From contig NZ_JAYERP010000001.1 in assembly GCF_034718895.1 (NCBI RefSeq), positions 1,736,001-1,800,000 of the forward strand: a stretch of DNA of 64,000 nt, written 5' to 3'. Shown here one piece after another: positions 17,381-25,627 of this stretch. Within the stretch, counting starts at the first letter, position 1; each line of letters opens with the position of its first letter. Source of the stretch: Paenibacillus phoenicis (GTDB taxonomy: Bacteria > Bacillota > Bacilli > Paenibacillales > Paenibacillaceae). The position numbers and the translations under genes were made by a program. The notes below the pieces were generated by a model, which saw nothing but the letters and a program-made list of their open reading frames with translations, did no database searches and was not told where the DNA came from.

Positions 17381-18379
17381 TTGCCTGAACAATCAACACC
17401 GACGATTTACGGCGGCCAAGCCGTTATAGAAGGCGTTATGTTTGGCGGGAAATATGTCAATGTCACCGCCGTACGCCGAAAAAACGGGGAAATCAGCTTC
17501 TTGGAAGTCCCCAAGGAAGATAAGGAATGGGTCAAGAAGCTGCGCAAAATCCCGCTGATCCGCGGCATCGTCAGCATCGTTGACGCAAGCGCCAAAGGCT
17601 CCAAACACCTGAACTATTCGGCAGAGGCGATGGCCGATGACGAGATGGACCCCGAAGAACGCGCCAAACAGAAGGAAAAAGAAGAATCCGGCTTTTCTCT
17701 CACCATGCTGCTTGGGGTTGCAGTCGTGGGGATTTTGTCCTTTATCGTAGGAAAGCTCATTTTTACATTGGTGCCTGCGCTCTTGGAGCAGTACTTGTTC
17801 CAGCACGCTTTTGCCAGCCAGACGCTGCACTCGCTTATTGAAGGTGTCATTAAGATCGTTCTGCTGCTCGGGTATCTGTGGCTCATGTCCCAGACCCCTG
17901 TCATCAAACGGTTGTTCCAATACCACGGAGCGGAACATAAAGTGATCTCCGCGTATGAAGCGGGAGAAGAATTAACCCCGGCCAATGTGCAAAAATACTC
18001 ACGCCTGCATTACCGGTGCGGCAGCAGCTTTATCATCTTAACGGTGATCGTTGGCGTTATCATTTATTCCCTGCCGATATTCAGTTGGGACACGGTTTGG
18101 GAACGGATCTACATCCGGATCCTGTTGCTCCCGCTTGTGATCGGACTTTCCTTCGAAATGCTGCGGTTCACTAACGCGGTTCGCGACATTCCGGTGCTGC
18201 GGTTCCTTGGATATCCGGGGCTTTGGCTGCAGTTGTTGACAACAAAGGAACCGACCGACGATATGGTCGAAGTATCGATCGCTTCCTTTAACCGCATGCG
18301 CGAGCTGGATGCGCAATTGGAACAGGTCGGCGTTATTGAGACGCCGGTGGGCACATCTTTGGATCCCTTGAAAGGATGA
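17381..18379 (+). CDS. yqhQ: YqhQ family protein, DUF1385
   Basis: 332 residues. The conserved N-terminus IYGGQAVIEGVMFGGKYVNV is followed by four membrane segments (about 108-135, 150-170, 215-235, 245-262) and the DUF1385 signature YHGAEHKVISAYEAGEELT with RLHYRCGSSFI between them. The His and Cys in these motifs hint at a metal site, but no activity is established. The TTG at 17381 (LPEQ) is preferred to a GTG at 17372 that overlaps the AGGAAGG site. Divergent from yqhR, as in B. subtilis. Confidence 0.88.
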   Translation: MPEQSTPTIYGGQAVIEGVMFGGKYVNVTAVRRKNGEISFLEVPKEDKEWVKKLRKIPLIRGIVSIVDASAKGSKHLNYSAEAMADDEMDPEERAKQKEKEESGFSLTMLLGVAVVGILSFIVGKLIFTLVPALLEQYLFQHAFASQTLHSLIEGVIKIVLLLGYLWLMSQTPVIKRLFQYHGAEHKVISAYEAGEELTPANVQKYSRLHYRCGSSFIILTVIVGVIIYSLPIFSWDTVWERIYIRILLLPLVIGLSFEMLRFTNAVRDIPVLRFLGYPGLWLQLLTTKEPTDDMVEVSIASFNRMRELDAQLEQVGVIETPVGTSLDPLKG

Positions 18380-18384
18380 GTAAC

Positions 18385-18711
18385 ATGAGAAAACAAGGCA
18401 TCATGTTTTGGATCATCGTCCTTCTAGTCGCGTTCTACATTATTGATGGTTTGTTTATCAGACATCAAATCGAGTGGAGCAGTATCATTGTTCCGGTGGC
18501 TGTCTTTGGCATCGTCTTCCTGCTTTATAAATACCCGCCGCGGAAATACCGGAAGGCACAGCAGCCCAAAATCAAGCCTTCCGCACGTACGATGGCCAAA
18601 GTGGCCGCAGAACGGAAGCCAACCCGAACGGAGAAGCGCAAGACTTATCCGTTTCAAGTTATCGAAGGCAACAAAGGCAAAAACGACGACGATTTGACTA
18701 AATATCATTAA
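18385..18711 (+). CDS. Small membrane protein downstream of yqhQ (possibly YqhP-like)
   Basis: 108 residues: two hydrophobic segments (about 5-22 and 30-47) and a highly basic, cytoplasmic C-terminal half (KYPPRKYRKAQQPKIKP). The start at 18385 follows AAAGGATG by about 8 bases and lies 5 bases past the yqhQ stop. In B. subtilis a small membrane gene, yqhP, also lies between yqhO and yqhQ, so homology is plausible but not shown by sequence alone. Confidence 0.65.
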   Translation: MRKQGIMFWIIVLLVAFYIIDGLFIRHQIEWSSIIVPVAVFGIVFLLYKYPPRKYRKAQQPKIKPSARTMAKVAAERKPTRTEKRKTYPFQVIEGNKGKNDDDLTKYH

Positions 18712-18720
18712 ATTGCAAAA

Positions 18721-18754
18721 GGACGGAACCGCTGCGGTTCCGTCCTTTGCTTTT
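18721..18754 (+). terminator. Intrinsic terminator between convergent genes
   Basis: A perfect 11-bp stem, GGACGGAACCG/CGGTTCCGTCC, with a 3-base loop and TTTGCTTTT after it. Its upstream AAAA also makes it usable by the convergent yqhO transcript. Confidence 0.85.
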
Positions 18755-18755
18755 A

Positions 18756-19727
18756 TTAGAACGCACTATTCGCTTGTTGGTACTTCTTAAACTGCTCCTC
18801 GTAAAGCTGCAGATTCCAATTGGCGAAAAACCGGTCTCCCGCCAGAAACCCGGATTCAAACAGCAGCCGGCTTTCTTCCTCGCTGATATCAAATTGCGTT
18901 GTGCCGATGCCCAGCGTCGGAATCTTCACGGTACGATAGCGGTTGGATTGCTCGATGTACCGTTCATCATGGGCGGACAACATCGTCTCCACGATCGCCT
19001 GCAGCATCGTAAACGGTCCGGTGATTCGATGCGGTTTATTCGTATTTTTGCCGACCATTTGAAAGCCGACCGTTGGAATGAGACGCCCGCCTTGCCGCGG
19101 CTCTTCCCGATCAAACAACCATAGCGGAAAATTGCTGAGCAAGCCGCCATCCACAATATGCAGAAATTGCTCGGTGAACGGCTTCCCTCTGGCCAGCTTC
19201 GGCGGCAACCGCAGCAGCACCGGATCAAAGAAATACGGAATGCTGCAGCTCATGCGAACCGCCCGGGCGACCTCAAACATCGCCGGGTCGATGCCGATCT
19301 TTTCCAAGTCGTCCGGCAATACCATGATTTTACCGCTGGTGATATCCGAGGCGATAATGGTCAGCTTCCCCGGCGCCAAGTCGCCAAACGTCCGGATGCC
19401 CTTCGCAAGTAAAATTTGGCGGATCCACTCCTCCAACGTTTCCCCGGCATACAAGCCTTTTTTCAGCAGGACCCGGAGGGCCGGACCAATCAATGCCAAA
19501 TTAAAAAGGGGCGCTCTCTTCAGAAATTTCGTGAAGGACGTCGTCATAATCAGTTCTTTCATTTCGTCTGCGGTGTAGCCTGCAGCAATCATCGAAGCGA
19601 CGATCGAACCGGATGAGGTTCCGGCCACCCGATGAAACTGCGCTCCGTGCTTTTCTGCTGCCCGGACCGCACCAGCCAACGAAATTCCTTTGACCCCGCC
19701 GCCCTCAAACACTCCGTTAATCAGCAT
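18756..19727 (-). CDS. yqhO: Patatin-like phospholipase (YqhO)
   Basis: Predicted cytoplasmic lipid acyl hydrolase. From MLINGVFEGGGVKG the patatin parts are all visible: oxyanion loop GGGVKG (residues 9-14), nucleophile elbow GTSSGS with Ser38, and catalytic Asp in HIVDGGLLSNFP. 323 residues in total. The ATG at 19727 follows GGGAGGAAGG. It holds the yqhO position near mntR, but a glycoside-hydrolase gene is inserted between the two here. Substrate unknown. Confidence 0.9.
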   Translation of the reverse strand: MLINGVFEGGGVKGISLAGAVRAAEKHGAQFHRVAGTSSGSIVASMIAAGYTADEMKELIMTTSFTKFLKRAPLFNLALIGPALRVLLKKGLYAGETLEEWIRQILLAKGIRTFGDLAPGKLTIIASDITSGKIMVLPDDLEKIGIDPAMFEVARAVRMSCSIPYFFDPVLLRLPPKLARGKPFTEQFLHIVDGGLLSNFPLWLFDREEPRQGGRLIPTVGFQMVGKNTNKPHRITGPFTMLQAIVETMLSAHDERYIEQSNRYRTVKIPTLGIGTTQFDISEEESRLLFESGFLAGDRFFANWNLQLYEEQFKKYQQANSAF

Positions 19728-19801
19728 CCGGCGCCTTCCTCCCAACCCACATTCAGCTTACTGCTTATGTATGTTGGGAGAGGCTGTACGTATGACTAAA
19801 C

Positions 19802-19834
19802 AAAAAGACACATCCGTCAAGAGACGAATGTGTC
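19802..19834 (-). terminator. Intrinsic terminator after the 545-residue secreted protein gene
   Basis: GACACATTCGTC pairs with GACGGATGTGTC (19807-19834) around a 4-base loop, followed on the minus strand by TTTTTGTTT, 18 bases past the stop. Confidence 0.85.
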
Positions 19835-19851
19835 GTGTACACCTAATCCTG

Positions 19852-21489
19852 TCAAGGCTGCACTCCATAATAAGACTGCAGCAGCGGGATCAGTCCCAGC
19901 GGGTTCTTGCGCAGGTCCTTGGCGCTAAAGAAGATGCTGCCGCTGATCTCGGGAATTTGACGGTTGTATTCGAGCTGATTGATGATTTCCTGTGCGCTGG
20001 ACCAGCCGATCTCCGGCGTCCCTAGCTTATACGGCGCATGGCCGATGTACAGCTTCACGTTAGTCCCTCTTACCTCTTGGGCCCACCAGTCGGCCAGCAG
20101 GTCATAACGGACTTCCTTGCGCGTCATGCTCCAATACAGTTGTGGAGCGACGTAATCAATCCACTCGTTCTTAATCCACGTCCGAACGTCGGCATAAGTG
20201 CTATCGTACGCCGTAACACTAGCTTTCGTATCGGAGCCGGTCAAATCGTTTGACTTGTTCCGCCAAACTCCATACGGGCTGATGCCAAAAGAAACATAAG
20301 GCTTAGACGCTTCAATCCGTTGGCCTAATTTTTGCACGAACTGATTGATATTATCCCGGCGCCAGTCGCCTTTCGTTGCAATCTTCTTGGAGTTATAAGA
20401 CTTAAACGTAGCGTCATCCGCGAATTTCTTTGAAGTCGTTTCTCCGGTCGGATAGAAATAATCGTCCAAATGAACTCCGTCAATATCGTACCCGTTCACG
20501 ACTTCCATAATCGCACTGATGACGTGATCGCGCGCTTCCGGAATCCCCGGATTAATATACAGCTTGCCGTCGAACTTCACGATCCATTCCGGATGTTGGT
20601 TTGCGACATGATTGGCCGGAAGCTTGCTCGCATCGCTGCCTGTGCTGGCGCGGAACGGATTAAACCAGGCGTGGAATTCCATGCCGCGGCGGTGCGTCTC
20701 TTCGATCAGGAACTGCAGCGGGTCGTATCCCGGATCTTTGCCGGCGGTTCCCGTCAAATAAGAGGACCACGGCACCTGGGACGACGGATAAATCGCGTCC
20801 GCTGACGGGCGCACCTGAACGAACACTGCGTTCATTCCCATCGCCTGCACTTCGTCCAGCAGCTGTACGTATTCGGCTTTCTGGGCCTCTACCTTGCCGT
20901 ACGAGCTCTTGCTCGGCCAGTCGAGATTAGAAACCGTGGATACCCAAACACCGCGCAGCCCGTTCGACGTATCAACTGCCGGCGGCTGAGGCACATCGCT
21001 TTGCGGGTCCTCCCCACCTACGCCTGGTTCCGGCTGAGTTGCTCCGGAGCCACTCAACAGGGTGATCGTACGGGTCTGCCCGTTCCAATTGACGGCAATA
21101 CCAAGTTGCTCGCTGACAAAGCGCAGCGGCACCATCGTCCGGCCGGAGTTAATTTCCACGGAAGCTTCCAGGTTGATCGTACTTCCGCCGACTTGAACTG
21201 CAGAAGAACCTAACGTCAGAACGATGGTACTGCCATCTTTTTGAATCGTTGCGGTTTTATCGGCTTGGGACCAGGCTACCCGGGCTCCCAGGTTCTCGCT
21301 GATGGCCCGAAGCGGGACCATGGTGACATTCGCCCCGGGCTTAATGTACGGCGAAGCATCGGTGGACAACACCTCACCGTCGAAAATAATCCGAATATCG
21401 GTTGCGGCTGCGGCCACCGGCGTATTCCCGGTATAAGGCCATAGGAAGAGCAACACTAGGATAGGAATAAACCATTTGCGAAATTTCAT
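19852..21489 (-). CDS. Secreted GHL10/DUF187-type glycoside-hydrolase-like protein with copper-amine-oxidase N-domain
   Basis: A signal peptide (residues 1-28) is followed by a copper-amine-oxidase-type N-terminal domain (about 33-145, two copies of the TMVPLRAISENLGA pattern) and a Pro/Gly linker. The rest is a TIM-barrel of the DUF187/GHL10 type (GLRGVWVSTVSNLDWPS, FVQVRPSADAIYPS, EFHAWFNPFR, DGVHLDDYFYPT, SFGISPYGVW). Asp residues in HLDDYF are probable catalytic residues. Likely exported to the wall, where the N-domain acts as a binding stalk; the polymer it acts on is unknown. The ATG at 21489 has GGAGG 6 bases upstream. Confidence 0.88.
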   Translation of the reverse strand: MKFRKWFIPILVLLFLWPYTGNTPVAAAATDIRIIFDGEVLSTDASPYIKPGANVTMVPLRAISENLGARVAWSQADKTATIQKDGSTIVLTLGSSAVQVGGSTINLEASVEINSGRTMVPLRFVSEQLGIAVNWNGQTRTITLLSGSGATQPEPGVGGEDPQSDVPQPPAVDTSNGLRGVWVSTVSNLDWPSKSSYGKVEAQKAEYVQLLDEVQAMGMNAVFVQVRPSADAIYPSSQVPWSSYLTGTAGKDPGYDPLQFLIEETHRRGMEFHAWFNPFRASTGSDASKLPANHVANQHPEWIVKFDGKLYINPGIPEARDHVISAIMEVVNGYDIDGVHLDDYFYPTGETTSKKFADDATFKSYNSKKIATKGDWRRDNINQFVQKLGQRIEASKPYVSFGISPYGVWRNKSNDLTGSDTKASVTAYDSTYADVRTWIKNEWIDYVAPQLYWSMTRKEVRYDLLADWWAQEVRGTNVKLYIGHAPYKLGTPEIGWSSAQEIINQLEYNRQIPEISGSIFFSAKDLRKNPLGLIPLLQSYYGVQP

Positions 21490-21574
21490 CAGTATCCTCC
21501 ACATCATCGTTATGTACGGACGAACCGTGCTACTTTCTTAAACGTCACGCGGAGGTCAAGAGTTGCGCTCTTCA

Positions 21575-21624
21575 GGACAAAAAGAAGAAGCATCTGCCTT
21601 CACCGAAAGACAGATGCTTCTTCT
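21575..21624 (-). terminator. Strong terminator overlapping the mntR stop
   Basis: An 18-base arm, AGAAGAAGCATCTG with TCTTT beyond, pairs almost perfectly with its partner (stem 21583-21624) and is followed on the minus strand by TTTTTG. The stem begins at the mntR stop codon. Confidence 0.88.
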
Positions 21625-22048
21625 ACGATTCGTTGATCAGTTCCTGATGGACCTTTTCCAGGTCGCGTATCCGTTTGCTGTCCCGTTTGAAATATTCCAC
21701 AAGCGTCGCAATTCGCGTGATGGAATCCCAGCTCAAATGATGTTCAATTCCTTCGACGTCTTTATAGATATTCTCGTGATCGACGCCGATCATCCCAAGA
21801 AACTCCTCCAGCAACTGATGCCGGTCTACGAGCCGTTTGCCGATTTTTTTCCCTTTATTGGTCAAAACAAGGCCCCGATATTTCTCGTAGATCAAGTATT
21901 CATCCTTGTCCAATTTCTGAATCATCTTCGTAACGGAGGAAGGATGAACCTCCAAACCTTCCGCGATATCGGACACGCGTGCGTATCCTTTCTCGTCGAT
22001 CAGTTTGTAAATACGCTCCAAATAATCTTCCATACTGGGCGTTGGCAT
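21623..22048 (-). CDS. mntR: Manganese transport regulator MntR, DtxR family
   Basis: Mn(II)-sensing repressor of manganese uptake. At 141 residues it is full length, with a winged helix at 1-70 (recognition [16 protein letters not shown]) and a dimer domain. All six metal ligands of B. subtilis MntR are in register: Asp8, Glu11, His77, Glu99, Glu102 and His103. It lies at the ancestral mntR-yqhO locus. No Mn transporter is in the window. The neighbouring zinc operon is probably controlled by Zur, not MntR. Confidence 0.95.
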   Translation of the reverse strand: MPTPSMEDYLERIYKLIDEKGYARVSDIAEGLEVHPSSVTKMIQKLDKDEYLIYEKYRGLVLTNKGKKIGKRLVDRHQLLEEFLGMIGVDHENIYKDVEGIEHHLSWDSITRIATLVEYFKRDSKRIRDLEKVHQELINES

Positions 22049-22117
22049 CTATCGATTCCCTCTTTTCCATGAGTTGACGCGGACAAACCTGTACGCATGT
22101 TAAACATTACTCTGTTA

Positions 22118-22147
22118 ATGATACATGTTCTGATTGTCCGTTGGCAA
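22118..22147 (-). promoter_or_regulatory. Possible mntR promoter
   Basis: TTGCCA (22142-22147) and TATCAT (22118-22123) with an 18-base spacer, about 70 bases before mntR. Confidence 0.35.
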
Positions 22148-22179
22148 GTGCACATCGGAACACTTTCCTTCGTCTCCCC

Positions 22180-22893
22180 CTAGAACTTCAACCATTCAGG
22201 CGTAATTTGCTGCAGCCAAATCGTGATTTGGGCCATACGGTTCGTAAACAGCAGCACGCCCATCAGCAGCATCAGCGCGCCGCCGATTTTCATCATGATG
22301 GCGGAATAGCGGAGAATCCATTTTGTCGATCCGATAAAGAAAGCCAGGACAAAAAAAGGCAAGGCAAACCCAAGCGTATAGGCGGTGATCAGTCCAATCC
22401 AGGTTCCCGGCCCCGTTACGGCTAATGCGATAATCGCCGCCAGAATCGGGCCAACGCAAGGCGACCAGCCCGCGGAGAAGCCAATGCCAAAAATAAACGA
22501 ACCGATGTATCCGGCCGGCTTGAATTTCAAATTCATTTTCCGTTCCTTTAGCAGAAACTGCGGCTGGAAGATCCCCATGAGAAACAAACCCATACAAATG
22601 ATCAAAATGGCGGATAATTGCCGGATCAATCCGCGATATTGATTAAAAAATTCACCAAACAGACCGGCGCCGAAACCCAGCGTATAGAACACAACGGAGA
22701 AGCCGAGGATAAACGCCAGCGTATGCGTCATCGTCCGGAAGCGAACGTCCCGTTTGCTTTGCTCCGTCTTTAATTGCTGCACGGACATCCCGGTAATATA
22801 TGACAGGTAAGACGGATATAAAGGCAGGCAGCAAGGCGAAATAAAGGAAGCGACCCCCGCGCCGAAGGCAATCCCGAGATGGATGTCAGCCAT
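22180..22893 (-). CDS. ccdA: CcdA-type cytochrome c biogenesis / thiol-disulfide membrane protein
   Basis: A six-helix membrane protein of 237 residues that carries electrons from cytosolic thioredoxin to extracytoplasmic thiols. Both redox cysteines are in family context: ISPCCLPLYPSYLSYI (first helix) and GFSAGWSPCVGPILAA (fourth helix). AGGGGGT precedes the ATG at 22893. It starts only 26 bases past znuB with no terminator between, so it is probably the last gene of the zinc operon. Confidence 0.92.
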   Translation of the reverse strand: MADIHLGIAFGAGVASFISPCCLPLYPSYLSYITGMSVQQLKTEQSKRDVRFRTMTHTLAFILGFSVVFYTLGFGAGLFGEFFNQYRGLIRQLSAILIICMGLFLMGIFQPQFLLKERKMNLKFKPAGYIGSFIFGIGFSAGWSPCVGPILAAIIALAVTGPGTWIGLITAYTLGFALPFFVLAFFIGSTKWILRYSAIMMKIGGALMLLMGVLLFTNRMAQITIWLQQITPEWLKF

Positions 22894-22919
22894 AAGTACC
22901 CCCTATGTACCCTTGCGGG

Positions 22920-23723
22920 CTAGGCAGAGAATCCCCGTTTGCCCAGCAAAGTAAGTATCAGCATGCAGATCAGAAGCAGCACAATCGTCGCGCCCGGAGC
23001 CAAATTCCAGACACCCGCCACAATCAATCCGGCTATGACCGCGATTTCCGCAATGATCACGGAGAATACCACGGACATTTTAAAGCTTCGGGCGATGAGC
23101 AGGCTACAGGCAGCAGGAATCGTCAGCAACGCCGAAACGAGCAAGGCGCCAACGATTTTGATGGCGGTGCTGATCACCAATGCCGTCATAACCGTCAGCA
23201 GCAGGTTCAGCAGCTTCACCGGAATCCCGCTTACCGAAGCGGCATCTTCCTCAAAGGTTAGCAGGAAAAATTCCTTGAAGAAGGCAACGACAACGATCAC
23301 CACCACCAGGGTGACGCCAAAAGCTACATATAAATCTGTTGTATCCAGCGTATAAATGCTGCCAAACAGATAGCTGACCACATCCGTATTGTAACCCATC
23401 CCCAGCGTAAAGAACAGGGAGGCCAGCGCAACGCCCCCGGACATGATAATGGCAATCGACAGCTCGGCGTAACCTCGATACGCTTTACGCAGCTTCTCGA
23501 TGGCAAACGAGGCGACGACGGCAAAAGCGAGGCCAACCCCAACGGGATAGACCCCAAGCAAGAAACCTAAAGCCACCCCGGCGATAGTAACATGGGCCAG
23601 CGTATCACCGATCATCGAGAGACGACGCAGCACCAGAAAGATCCCGATCAAGGGTGCGGTCAATCCGATCAACAGGCCGCCAGCCAGCGCTCTTTGAAAA
23701 AAATCAGCGGATAATATCTCCAA
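22920..23723 (-). CDS. znuB: Zinc ABC transporter permease
   Basis: Membrane subunit of the ZnuABC (AdcABC) importer. About eight membrane segments and the family sequences LVLRRLSMIGDTLAHVTIAGV, LTFEEDAASVSGIP and STAIKIVGALLVSALL. The frame can begin at a TTG (23732), but that codon overlaps the AGGAG site formed at the znuC stop. The TTG at 23723 (MEILSADFFQ) is better spaced, giving 267 residues. It is tightly coupled to znuC. Confidence 0.92.
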   Translation of the reverse strand: MEILSADFFQRALAGGLLIGLTAPLIGIFLVLRRLSMIGDTLAHVTIAGVALGFLLGVYPVGVGLAFAVVASFAIEKLRKAYRGYAELSIAIIMSGGVALASLFFTLGMGYNTDVVSYLFGSIYTLDTTDLYVAFGVTLVVVIVVVAFFKEFFLLTFEEDAASVSGIPVKLLNLLLTVMTALVISTAIKIVGALLVSALLTIPAACSLLIARSFKMSVVFSVIIAEIAVIAGLIVAGVWNLAPGATIVLLLICMLILTLLGKRGFSA

Positions 23724-23735
23724 AATAAACAACTC

Positions 23736-24497
23736 CTAAACCAACGAATGCTGCAGATCCGGGATCGCGCAGTCCTGCTCGTGCGAGTGGCGCACGTAAA
23801 ATTTGATCGCCCCACACTGCTTGCGGGGTTCCTGGCCCAGCTTCCCTTCGATCATGCCGATATCATGGGAGACCATCAGAAACGTCATGTGATGATGGGC
23901 GTGCATATGAAAAATCAATTCAAAAAAATCGGCTTGCGTCTGAGCATCAATGCCGACGGTGGGTTCGTCCAAAACGAGCAAATCGGGTTTGTTCACGAGC
24001 GCCCGCGCCAAAAATACCCGCTGCTGTTGGCCGCCGGAAAGCTGGCCGATGCGCTTATGCTGGATATCACCGATCCGCATCACTTCCAGCGCATCATCAC
24101 ACTTGCGCTGTTCCTCACGGCCGATCCGGCGGAACAGCTTCTTGTTATTGTATAGGCCGGACAACACCACTTCGCGGACCGTCGCCGGAAACAGGGGATT
24201 AAAGGCGTTCTTCTGCGGCACGTAGCCGATCCGCTCCCAATCGCGGAAGCGCCGGATCGGCTCGCCGAACAAGCGAATTTCCCCTTCGGTTGGCTGCAGC
24301 AGACCGACCATCATCCGCAGCAGCGTGGTTTTCCCCGCGCCATTGGAACCGATCACGCCTACAAAATCCCGCTCGCGGACGACAAAGCTGAAGTCGGAGA
24401 TCACTTGTTGTTCCTGATACGCGAAGGAAACGTGGTCAAGCTCGATTACACTGTCATGACAAACGGCATCCTGTGCCGTAGTTGCGTCGGATTTCAT
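23736..24497 (-). CDS. znuC: Zinc ABC transporter ATP-binding protein
   Basis: ATPase of the zinc importer, 253 residues. Walker A GSNGAGKTTLLRMM (about residue 51), Q-loop YVPQKNAFNPLFP, signature LSGGQQQRVFLARAL and Walker B LLVLDEPTVGID are all present. The C-terminus HSHEQDCAIPDLQHS is rich in His and Cys and could bind metal. It lies 35 bases after znuA. Confidence 0.94.
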   Translation of the reverse strand: MKSDATTAQDAVCHDSVIELDHVSFAYQEQQVISDFSFVVRERDFVGVIGSNGAGKTTLLRMMVGLLQPTEGEIRLFGEPIRRFRDWERIGYVPQKNAFNPLFPATVREVVLSGLYNNKKLFRRIGREEQRKCDDALEVMRIGDIQHKRIGQLSGGQQQRVFLARALVNKPDLLVLDEPTVGIDAQTQADFFELIFHMHAHHHMTFLMVSHDIGMIEGKLGQEPRKQCGAIKFYVRHSHEQDCAIPDLQHSLV

Positions 24498-24532
24498 TTA
24501 CTTAGCGTCCTTCCGGTACATATAGTTTCTTC

Positions 24533-25531
24533 TTATTGTAGAGCTTGGATCAGATTTTGCAAATTTTTCTCCATCAACGTAAAGTAATTATCGCCAGCTT
24601 GGGCTTGGGCTTTCGTCAGTCCTTCCACGGGATTGAGCACCAGCGTATCCACACCAGCTTCGGAAGCCAGCGTCTTGGCTAGTTTATCCGAAACGAGCTC
24701 TTCGAAAAATACATAACGAATGCCCTTCTCCTTCACCAGCTTCGACAATGCCACCAAGTCCTGAGCCCGCGGCTCAGCCTCCGGTGACAGCCCCATAATC
24801 GCATGTTGGGTTAGTCCGTAATCCCGGCACAAGTAGCCAAATGCTTGGTGGGAAACCACAATTTCCTTCTTAGGCAGCGAGGATAATTGCTCGGTGAACT
24901 TGGCATCCAATGCCTGCAGTTGACCCAGCAGTTCCTGATACCGGGCTTCATAAGCCTCCCTGTGCTCCGGATCTACCTCGATATAGCTGTTCTTGATATT
25001 CTCCGCCATGATGATCGCGGATTTCGGGCTAACCCAGGTGTGCGGGTCCACTTGATGGGCCGCCGTTTCCTCCTCATGGTCCAAGTCTGTTTCCGCTTCA
25101 TGCCCGGCTTCTTCGCCATGCCCGTGACCGTCATCGCCTTCCGCTTCGATCAAATCGATCCCTTGGCTGACTTCCACGGTTTTGACTTTGGCATCTGCAC
25201 CTAGGCCCTTCAGAAAGTTCGGAACCCATCCCTCCAGCCCAGCGCCGTTATACAAAAACAGCTGAGCTTTGGACGCATTTAAAATATCCTGGCTGCGCGG
25301 TGTCCAATCATGCGGCTCAACGCCGGTCGGCAGCAAATTGATGACGTTCGCTTCTTCGCCGCCAATCGTCTTGGCAAATTCATAGATCGGATAAAAGCTG
25401 GTGATCACGTTCACTTTGCCTTCTACGATCGTTCCGCTGCTTGCGTTCTTCCCGCAGCCTGCTAGAACGAACAGTAACGTAAGCCCCGCGGCTGCTAAGA
25501 CGAACCCTCGCTTAAATCTATGTATAAACAT
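24533..25531 (-). CDS. znuA: Zinc-binding lipoprotein of the ZnuABC importer
   Basis: Cluster 9 binding lipoprotein. Signal peptide ends in a lipobox, FVLAGC. Metal ligands are expected at VEPHDWTPR (His), DPHTWVSPK (His) and VSHQAFGYL (His), plus a Glu/Asp late in the chain. Between them an acidic His-rich loop (about residues 130-160, GDDGHGHGEEAGHE) marks zinc rather than manganese specificity. The ATG at 25531 follows GAGGGAG. First gene of the operon, directly behind a Zur-box promoter. Confidence 0.94.
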   Translation of the reverse strand: MFIHRFKRGFVLAAAGLTLLFVLAGCGKNASSGTIVEGKVNVITSFYPIYEFAKTIGGEEANVINLLPTGVEPHDWTPRSQDILNASKAQLFLYNGAGLEGWVPNFLKGLGADAKVKTVEVSQGIDLIEAEGDDGHGHGEEAGHEAETDLDHEEETAAHQVDPHTWVSPKSAIIMAENIKNSYIEVDPEHREAYEARYQELLGQLQALDAKFTEQLSSLPKKEIVVSHQAFGYLCRDYGLTQHAIMGLSPEAEPRAQDLVALSKLVKEKGIRYVFFEELVSDKLAKTLASEAGVDTLVLNPVEGLTKAQAQAGDNYFTLMEKNLQNLIQALQ

Positions 25532-25550
25532 CAATAACTCCCTCTCTTAA

Positions 25551-25565
25551 TCGTAATGATTACCA
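25551..25565. promoter_or_regulatory. Zur box at znuA
   Basis: TCGTAATGATTACCA matches the Bacillus Zur core TCGTAATNATTACGA at all but one position. It covers the expected transcription start, 7 bases downstream of the -10, so bound Zur would block initiation. The presumed Zur gene lies at 35,653-36,114 in the same window. Confidence 0.88.
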
Positions 25566-25571
25566 ACAAGG

Positions 25572-25600
25572 ATTATAGGACCCTCCTCTTGGAATGTCAA
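25572..25600 (-). promoter_or_regulatory. Consensus sigma-A promoter of the znu operon
   Basis: TTGACA (25595-25600) and TATAAT (25572-25577) with a 17-base spacer: a perfect match to consensus. Such strength fits a promoter held off by a repressor. Confidence 0.9.
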
Positions 25601-25627
25601 CCTCTATTATTCTTCCTGTGTTGTTCT

